This document shows, in pieces, positions 17,433-23,500 of a stretch of 64,000 nt of DNA. The position numbers and the translations under genes were made by a program. Numbering within the stretch: the first letter of the stretch is position 1; the number at the start of each line of letters is the position of its first letter. Source of the DNA: Paenibacillus albicereus (GTDB lineage: Bacteria > Bacillota > Bacilli > Paenibacillales > Paenibacillaceae); contig NZ_CP051428.1 in NCBI RefSeq assembly GCF_012676905.1, forward strand, positions 1,822,001 to 1,886,000, in the 5' to 3' direction. The notes beneath the pieces were generated by a model. It was not told the DNA's origin, searched no databases, and saw nothing but the letters and a program-made list of their open reading frames with translations.

Positions 17433-17464
17433 ATTATAATTAAGTTTCTTTACTTTGGTAAGTA
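17433..17464 (-). promoter_or_regulatory. MFS promoter with overlapping HxlR-type operator
   Basis: On the minus strand TTACCA (17461-17456) is 17 bp from TATAAT (17438-17433), giving a sigma-A promoter for the MFS gene. The palindrome TACT-N6-AGTA (17451-17464) covers the -35. It closely resembles the YodB/CatR-type operator (TACT...AGTA) known for redox-sensing HxlR proteins. Confidence 0.65.
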
Positions 17465-17531
17465 CGCAAAACGGATGGACGTAGTCCAACGCAATGGACG
17501 TTCGTTCCGTACGGGAAGGGAGAGGAGCGTC

Positions 17532-17903
17532 ATGGTGAAGCGACACGCAGAGGAAGAGCAGGAGATCGAGGAATGGAGCCGGGAGGGGTCGGATCATCCC
17601 CACATCTGCTCGGTGCTCGAAATATTGGGAGCGAAGTGGTCCATCCTGGTCATCGCGGAGCTCTACAAGGGGCCGCGCAGATTTCAGCAGCTGCAGAGGG
17701 ATGTCGCGGTCGTGCGCACCCAGTCGCTGACGAACGTGCTGCGTCATCTGGAGAGCACGGGAATCGTCCGCCGCGAGGTGTATCCAAGCGTGCCGGTGAT
17801 GGTGGAATATTCCTTGACGGATAAGGGCCGGGACTTCCAGGCGGCGCTCAAGGAAATGGAGAATTGGGCGATCCGCTGGGGGAGCGGGGAACAAGGGAAG
17901 TAG
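17532..17903 (+). CDS. HxlR-family transcriptional regulator
   Basis: 123-residue winged-helix regulator. The HxlR core is HICSVLEILGAKWSILVI, RRFQQLQRDV, QSLTNVLRHLESTGIVRREVY and VEYSLTDKG. C26 in the HIC motif occupies the position of the redox-active Cys of YodB/HypR-type sensors of quinones, diamide or hypochlorite. Start ATG has GAGAGG upstream; the longer upstream frame has no ribosome site. It is divergent from the MFS exporter and very likely represses it through the intergenic TACT-N6-AGTA palindrome. Confidence 0.92.
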   Translation: MVKRHAEEEQEIEEWSREGSDHPHICSVLEILGAKWSILVIAELYKGPRRFQQLQRDVAVVRTQSLTNVLRHLESTGIVRREVYPSVPVMVEYSLTDKGRDFQAALKEMENWAIRWGSGEQGK

Positions 17904-17985
17904 GGGTTGGCCGCTAGGGACTGATTTAACGTAAATGTTCGCTGTCCGACTTCATTTTTAGGCGAAATGCCCGATATAAAAATAG

Positions 17986-18007
17986 TAGGAATAGTTCGTT
18001 GTTCCTA
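17986..18007 (+). promoter_or_regulatory. Inverted repeat upstream of the PH/SHOCT gene
   Basis: TAGGAA-N10-TTCCTA, within the AT-rich leader, just downstream of a TATAAA (17975-17980) that could serve as -10. A possible operator or leader hairpin; no T-run follows. Confidence 0.35.
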
Positions 18008-18048
18008 TTCAGTCGGATTCTTCCATAATAAATTCGGAGGGAAATACA

Positions 18049-18537
18049 ATGGCGAGCTTCAATAAACAAATCGAGCATGGCAAAAAGCATCTTAAGCCGG
18101 GGGAAAAAGTGCTCGGCGCTGTCATGGGAGCATATGAAGGCAAATCAATGGGAAAAAGCGTTGTTAAAGTCGGCATCTTTCTGGCTACGAACGAAAGAGT
18201 GTTCTTTTTCGCCAAAAGAATGTTTGGATTCGATTCGGAATCCTTTCCCTATTCCAACATCAGCTCATTCGAATACAGCAAAGGGCTGAGCGGGTACTCG
18301 CTTTCCTTTTACGCATCCAACAATAAGGTAAAGATGAACTGGATCAATAAGGGCGAAGTCACGACATTCATCAATGAGGTCAACTCGCGAGTAGGAGTGA
18401 AGCAGCCGTCTGGCGAACCGATATTCAAGCAAGAGGACGCTGCGGATCAGATCAGGAAATTATCCGATCTGCTGAAAGATGGCATCATTTCTGAAGATGA
18501 ATTCGCAGCGAAGAAGAAGCAGCTTTTGGGCGTATAG
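18049..18537 (+). CDS. Bacterial PH-like (YokE-type) and SHOCT domain protein
   Basis: 162-residue cytosolic protein. Residues ~10-115 form a bacterial PH-like domain (FLATNERVFFFAKR, the FPYSNISSFEYSKG turn). Residues ~128-160 form a SHOCT oligomerisation motif (LSDLLKDGIISEDEFAAKKKQLL). Such proteins are common in phages and Firmicutes; function unknown. GGAGGG precedes the ATG. Base composition is far more AT-rich than its neighbours (Asn, Lys, Ile and Phe codons ending in A/T are frequent), and so is the upstream region, suggesting later acquisition. A TAGGAA-N10-TTCCTA inverted repeat (17986-18007) lies 41 bp upstream. Confidence 0.82.
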   Translation: MASFNKQIEHGKKHLKPGEKVLGAVMGAYEGKSMGKSVVKVGIFLATNERVFFFAKRMFGFDSESFPYSNISSFEYSKGLSGYSLSFYASNNKVKMNWINKGEVTTFINEVNSRVGVKQPSGEPIFKQEDAADQIRKLSDLLKDGIISEDEFAAKKKQLLGV

Positions 18538-18595
18538 TTTGAAACGGTTTCATTGCGCGCATCGACAGATGGCATGGCGTGCAAGGGTTGGATCG

Positions 18596-18635
18596 GCTGG
18601 CAGCGGGATGCGAAAGCTCCCTCGCCAGCTTTTTT
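18596..18635 (+). terminator. Rho-independent terminator after the PH/SHOCT gene
   Basis: GCTGGCAGCGGGA pairs imperfectly with TCCCTCGCCAGC, followed by TTTTTT. Confidence 0.8.
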
Positions 18636-18638
18636 AAG

Positions 18639-18687
18639 TTGCGGTTTTGTTAAAACGGGGTTATCATAGACCCAGTGAGTCTACGAT
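18639..18687 (+). promoter_or_regulatory. Rrf2 promoter with autoregulatory operator (site 1)
   Basis: TTGCGG (18639-18644), 17-bp spacer, TATCAT (18662-18667). The operator TAGA-N9-TCTACGAT (18667-18687) starts 5 bp into the -10. The left half ATCATAGA and the reverse complement of the right half ATCGTAGA differ at one base, so it is a near-perfect dyad. Confidence 0.7.
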
Positions 18688-18704
18688 AGAGAAGGCGATA
18701 CAGA

Positions 18705-19115
18705 ATGAAATATTCCAAAGCGACGGATTACGCGATGCATACGATGCTGCACCTCGCGCTCGGCGGGCGGGAAGGGCGCGTCGGCGTCGGAACGCTTGCC
18801 GAGCGGATGCAGGTCTCCCCGACGTATTTGTCCAAGATCTTGACGAAGCTTGTCAAAGACGGTCTCGTGGAGTCCTCGCCCGGCGTATCGGGCGGCTACC
18901 GGCTCCGGCGCGGCGCCGGCGACATCGCCCTGCTCGACATCATCCAGGCGATCGAAGGCAAGACGTCGCTGTACGAATGCAGCGGCGTCCATCACAATCC
19001 CGGCTGCCTCATCCATCGGGCGATGGCGGAGGCCGAGCATAAGATGGAGGCGCATCTGGCCTCCGTCACGATCGCCGATCTGGCCCGCCAGCAGGACCAG
19101 AAGGCATCCTCTTGA
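18705..19115 (+). CDS. Rrf2-family transcriptional regulator
   Basis: 136-residue winged-helix regulator. The N-terminal MKYSKATDYAMHTMLHLA helix, the HTH (VGTLAERMQVSPTYLSKILTKL) and the SGGYRLRR wing are typical. C92 and C101 in YECSGVHHNPGC lie in the region where IscR/NsrR hold a cluster, but only two Cys are present, so a thiol switch or cluster with other ligands is possible. It precedes a FAD oxidoreductase on the same strand. The same TAGA-N9-TCTA operator precedes both genes and a methyltransferase at 33.8 kb. Confidence 0.93.
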   Translation: MKYSKATDYAMHTMLHLALGGREGRVGVGTLAERMQVSPTYLSKILTKLVKDGLVESSPGVSGGYRLRRGAGDIALLDIIQAIEGKTSLYECSGVHHNPGCLIHRAMAEAEHKMEAHLASVTIADLARQQDQKASS

Positions 19116-19177
19116 TTCGTATCCCGCCTCGCAGGCGCCCGAGGGCGCACGGAGGCGGGATCGTTTCGGGCTAATTA

Positions 19178-19198
19178 TAGATATCAATACTCTACGAT
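19178..19198 (+). promoter_or_regulatory. Rrf2-type operator before the FAD oxidoreductase (site 2)
   Basis: TAGA-N9-TCTACGAT, with the same half-sites and spacing as at 18667-18687. The AATTAT at 19173-19178 would occupy the same -10 position as in site 1, but no clear -35 is visible. Confidence 0.65.
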
Positions 19199-19212
19199 GG
19201 AGGCGATTAAGC

Positions 19213-20130
19213 ATGGCGGAAACAAGGCTGGATGCGATCATCATTGGAGGCGGACCTGCCGGACTGAGCGCTGCGCTCGTGCTGGGCCGCGCCCGGCGCG
19301 ACGTGCTGGTGCTGGACGAGGGCAAGCCTCGCAATCGGGTGACGAAGGAAAGCCACGGCTTCTTGACGAGGGACGGCATCTCGCCGATGGAGCTTCGCCG
19401 GATCGGACTGGAGCAGCTCGCTCCGTATCCGTCCGTCCGGGTGCTGGAGGGCAGAGCGGCGGAGGCTGCGGGCGACAACGGCCGGTTCCGTGTCGTCACG
19501 CAGGACGGCGAGACGTATGAGGCGCGCAAGCTCATTTTTGCCACGGGCAAGAAGGACCTTCCGCTCGAGGTGCCGGGACTGCAGGAGATTTACGGCCGCA
19601 GCGCTTTCGTCTGCCCGTTCTGCGACGGCTGGGAGATGCGAGACCGCAGCCTGGCGATTCTTGCCCGCGGGGATCATGCGATGCATATGGCGAAGCTGCT
19701 CGCGGCCTGGACGCCGCAGCGAACGGTGCTTACGAACGGCGAAGGCGGACTGGACGAAGCTCAAATCGCCGAGCTGGAGGCGCACGGCGTCGCGGTGCGG
19801 ACCGGGACGATCCGCCGGCTGCACGCGCGGGACGGGATGCTGGAGCGCGTGGAATGGACGGACGGGGCGAGCGAACCGTTCGGCGGCATGATTTTTGCCT
19901 CGCAGCTGGCGGCGGGCTCCGACTTGCCGCAGCGGCTCGGCTGCCGCGCCGACGAGACGGGCACGGTCGAGGCGAACGAGATGGGACAGACGAGCGTGCC
20001 GGGCGTCTATTGCGCGGGCGATGCGATGACGGCCCGCTACCAGATCGTGCACGCGGCAGCGTTTGGTTCGTCCGCAGGCGCGGCGGTCGTGGGCGAGCTG
20101 ATGATGGAGGCGTGGAACGGCCGGGATTGA
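19213..20130 (+). CDS. NAD(P)/FAD-dependent oxidoreductase, thioredoxin-reductase-like
   Basis: 305-residue flavoprotein of the TrxR-like fold. FAD motif GGGPAGLSAA is at residues 12-21, the redox pair CPFC at 134-137 (CPFCDGWE, in place of CATC), and the C-terminal YCAGDA FAD motif is present. The usual NADPH GxGxxA motif is degenerate (LARGDHAMHMA), so the electron donor or mechanism may differ from true TrxR. Start ATG follows GGAGG. Regulated by the adjacent Rrf2 protein through the shared operator. Proteins of this type reduce low-molecular disulfides or unknown partners; substrate not predictable. Confidence 0.88.
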   Translation: MAETRLDAIIIGGGPAGLSAALVLGRARRDVLVLDEGKPRNRVTKESHGFLTRDGISPMELRRIGLEQLAPYPSVRVLEGRAAEAAGDNGRFRVVTQDGETYEARKLIFATGKKDLPLEVPGLQEIYGRSAFVCPFCDGWEMRDRSLAILARGDHAMHMAKLLAAWTPQRTVLTNGEGGLDEAQIAELEAHGVAVRTGTIRRLHARDGMLERVEWTDGASEPFGGMIFASQLAAGSDLPQRLGCRADETGTVEANEMGQTSVPGVYCAGDAMTARYQIVHAAAFGSSAGAAVVGELMMEAWNGRD

Positions 20131-20157
20131 AAAAGCCGGTGCGGCTCAGCGCCGCCC

Positions 20158-20201
20158 GAGCCGCCCCGTAGCGCTGCCTGAGCCGCCCCGTAGCGCTGCC
20201 C
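20158..20201 (+). repeat. Two tandem copies of a 22-bp unit
   Basis: Unit GAGCCGCCCCGTAGCG plus CTGCCT/CTGCCC; the copies differ only in the last base. Confidence 0.85.
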
Positions 20202-20362
20202 GGAGGCGCTGCGTCTCCGTCCTTATTCTCGTCGCGGCGGCCCTATCACGCCAGGGACAGCTGGCTTCATACGCCCGACGGCTGGCGGAGACGGGACGGG
20301 GAGAATACGTCGCCGAGCTGCGGAAGCGGCATCCGAGAGAAAGGTAGAGGCAGGAGCGACCG

Positions 20363-20387
20363 AGGAGCCGGACGACGGCTCCTTTTT
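20363..20387 (+). terminator. Rho-independent terminator
   Basis: AGGAGCCG, loop GACGA, CGGCTCC, TTTTT. It insulates the surface-enzyme gene from the oxidoreductase unit. Confidence 0.75.
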
Positions 20388-20408
20388 GGCGTGCGGCCCG
20401 GCCAACAA

Positions 20409-20472
20409 GCCAAGAATGCCATGGTTAAGACCGTATCGCCTCCTACGGGCGGGGCCGTCCATGCCGTATGAT
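20409..20472 (+). promoter_or_regulatory. AraC-type activator module and -10, before the SLH pectate-lyase-like gene
   Basis: GCCAA (20409) and a degenerate half-site GACCG (20429) are exactly 20 bp apart. GCCTCCTAC follows at 20438-20446, then 20 bp, then TATGAT (20467-20472), 38 bp from the second half-site. Same geometry as the modules at 28064, 35513, 49296 and 54417. Confidence 0.65.
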
Positions 20473-20506
20473 GAAAGCGAATTCATGCAAAAGGGAGGAA
20501 TCGATC

Positions 20507-23500
20507 ATGAACTGGCGCAACCAAGCGCCCCACAGAGCCGCTTCCGTGCTGCTCGCCGTCGTGCTGGCCGGAGCCGCCGCGCTGCCGCATCCCGCCCCGG
20601 CGAAGGCCGAGCGGCAAGCGGCGTCCGTCGTGCTGGGGGAGTCGCCCGCCGAGGACGGCATCCGGCCGCGGGCCGGAGACAACCCGGACGGCCTGCGGAC
20701 GGGCACGCTGGGCGGCAAGGGCTATTGGGAGACGGACCGGACGCAAGGCACGGTCTACCTGTACATGGACGTCGACGACGAGTTCCTGTACGACAATCAG
20801 AGCGAAGAGGTGTACGTGACCGCCGAGGTGTACGATGAAGGCACAGGGAAGCTGGTGCTGCAGTACGACTCGGACTCGGCGCCGTTCAAGGATGCGCCGC
20901 TGCTGGAGTACGGGGACAGCGGCACATGGAAGTCCTACTCGTTCAAGCTGGCGGATGCGCGGTTCGCGAATCGGACCGGCGGGGCCGACTTCCGGCTCGG
21001 CATCGAGGGGGGCGGCGCAAGCGCGGCGACCAACAAGGACGTCAAGCTCGCCTCGGTGACGGTGACGCACAAGCCGAAGCCGTTCTCGTCCTCGGTGACG
21101 GAGGTCGTCTATACGCAGTTCCCGACGGAGGACGTCGTCATCGCGGATCATATCGCCACCGATTACGGAGCGGCCGGAGACGGCATCGCCGATGACACGG
21201 CCGCGATCCAGCAGGCGCTCGACACGGCGGGCGCCCGGGGCGGAGGCGTCGTCTTCCTGCCGGCGGGCCGATACCGGCTCGACGGCAGCCTGACCGTGCC
21301 GACCGGCGTGACGCTGCGCGGCGACTGGACAAGCCCGGAGGACGGCGGAGGCGTGCGCGGCACGGTGCTGGAAGCGCATGCGGGGCGCGGGGAGGCGGGC
21401 GGCGACAGCCTGATCCGGCTCGCCCAGGCGAGCGGCGTGACGCATCTGTCGATCTGGTATCCGGAGCAGGATGCGGCGCAGCCGGTCCCTTATCCATGGT
21501 CGATCGAGCAGCTGAGCGGCGACAGCGCCACCGTCCGCAACGTGACGCTGGTCAACGCCTACAACGGCATCAAGATCGGACCGTCCTGGAACGAGCTTCA
21601 TTACGTCAAGAATCTGTACGGCACGGTGCTCGGCACCGGCATCTTCCTCGACTTCACGACGGACATCGGCCGGCTGGAGGGCATCCGCCTGTCGCCGGAC
21701 GTCTGGGCGGACTCCGGCCTGCCCGGCGCGCCGGCGCGAGCCGCTGCCGCCGCCTGGACGACCGCCCATGCGGAGGGCATCGTCATGGGGCGCTCCGACT
21801 GGGAGTACATGTCGGACATCCGCCTCAGCGGCTTCAAGACCGGGCTGCGCGTCACGACGCGCACCGACTCGCTGGAGACGGCCAACGCCCAGTTCTATGA
21901 CGTGCATGTGGACGAGAGCCGCACGGCGCTCAAGATCGAGGGCGTCAACGATTACGGCCTGCTGATCTCGGCGAGCAGCTTCGCGGCGGACCAGGGACCG
22001 GAGCCGGTCGCCGTGCATGCGGGCGAGGGCTTCCACTCGATCGTGCAGTTCAACGATACGGCGGTCGGCGGCCGCACGCGCAGCGCGGTCGTGAACGAAG
22101 GCAGCGGCGTGCTGTCGTTCGAGAACAGCTCCATCGGCGGCTATGACGAAGCGCGGGGCTTCGGCATCGAGGCGGAGGCCGGCTCGCTTATTCTCGGGGC
22201 GACCGAGTTCGAGGGGGAGAGCGCGCATGTCCGCGCCGGCAGCCAGGCGGCGTCGGTGCGCTCGCTCAACTCCGGCCATGACGGAACGCTGGATCTGGAC
22301 GACGCAAGCGAGTCGGCGGACATCCGCATCGACATCGATGCCGGGATCGTCCACCAGCCGCTGCCCGTTCCGGCGGCGCTCGACGCCCCGGCCAGGCCGA
22401 AGCCGGCGACGGCCAGCCTGTACAACATTGCCGCCGCGCCGTACGGGGCCGACAAGACGGGCGCTTCGGACGCTTCCGGCGCGCTGAGGCAGGCGCTGGA
22501 GGACGCGGCGGCAGCCGGGGGCGGCACGGTGTTCGCACCGGCGGGCCGCTACCGGGTCGACGAGCCGATCGTCGTGCCGTCCGGCGTCGAGCTGCGGGGC
22601 AGCTGGGACGTGCCGCATCATACGATCGGCGGCGGCACGGCGCTGTTCACGAACGTCGGCGAGAACGATCCGGACGGCGAGCCGTTCCTCTCGCTGGAAG
22701 CCCATGCCGGGGTACGCGGCCTGAACATCTACTACGACCGGCAGGACTGGACGTCGATCAAGCCTTACTCCTGGACGGTGCAGGGCCGGGGCGAGGGCGT
22801 CTACCTCATCGACGTCACGTTCCCGGACTCCTACCGGGCAGTCGACTTCGCCAGCTACGACACGTCGGGGCACTACATCGACTATGTAGCGGGGTCCCCG
22901 CTTCGCGACGGCATCCGCCTCGGCGGAGGCGCCCGCGGCGGCATCGTGCGCAACGTGCAGTTCAATCCGCACTACGCGGCGCGCAGCACGTATCCGAACC
23001 ACCCGACCGACGAGCAGTTCAACGATGTCTGGACGTTCCAGAAGGAGAACCTCGATGCGTTCCGCGTGGGGGACGTGCAGGAGCAGACGCTGTTCAATAC
23101 GTTCGTGTACGGCTCCCTGTACGGCATCCACATGGCGCCGGAGAACGGACGGGGGCCGGAGGCGATCGTCATCGGTCACGGCACCGACGGCAGCAAGAAA
23201 GGCGCTTACCTGGAAGCGGGCGGCCCGAACGGCGTCGCCTTCGTCAACACCGAGCTGGTGTCGATGAGCTCGCAGGACAAGGTCTACATCGAGACGGACG
23301 CGGCCTTCGCGAGCCGGGCAGAGTTCTACAACAGCTCGATGTGGGGCGATACGACCCGCTCGGCCGTCGTGGGCGGCGGCAGCCTGCTGCTGCAGCAGAG
23401 CAATTTCACCGTCGTCGGGGATAAGGGAGTCTCGGCGCTCGGAGGGTCGGCCGCGGTGCTCGATTCCTACTTCCAGCAAGCGGGCACGACGCATCTGCAT

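Larger units (their letters stand above)
20131..20506 (+). other. Intergenic region: 22-bp tandem duplication, remnant-like open stretch, terminator and promoter
   Basis: No intact gene was found in these 376 bases. A 22-bp unit beginning GAGCCGCC occurs twice head-to-tail (20158-20179, 20180-20201) with one mismatch. Between 20222 and 20347 one plus-strand frame reads as a plausible protein C-terminus (ALSRQGQLASYARRL, GEYVAELRKRHPRE, stop) without any start codon. That frame may be the end of a lost gene, possibly SWIM/DUF6880-like, but this is weak. A terminator (20363-20387) and an AraC-type promoter module (20409-20472) follow. Confidence 0.5.
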
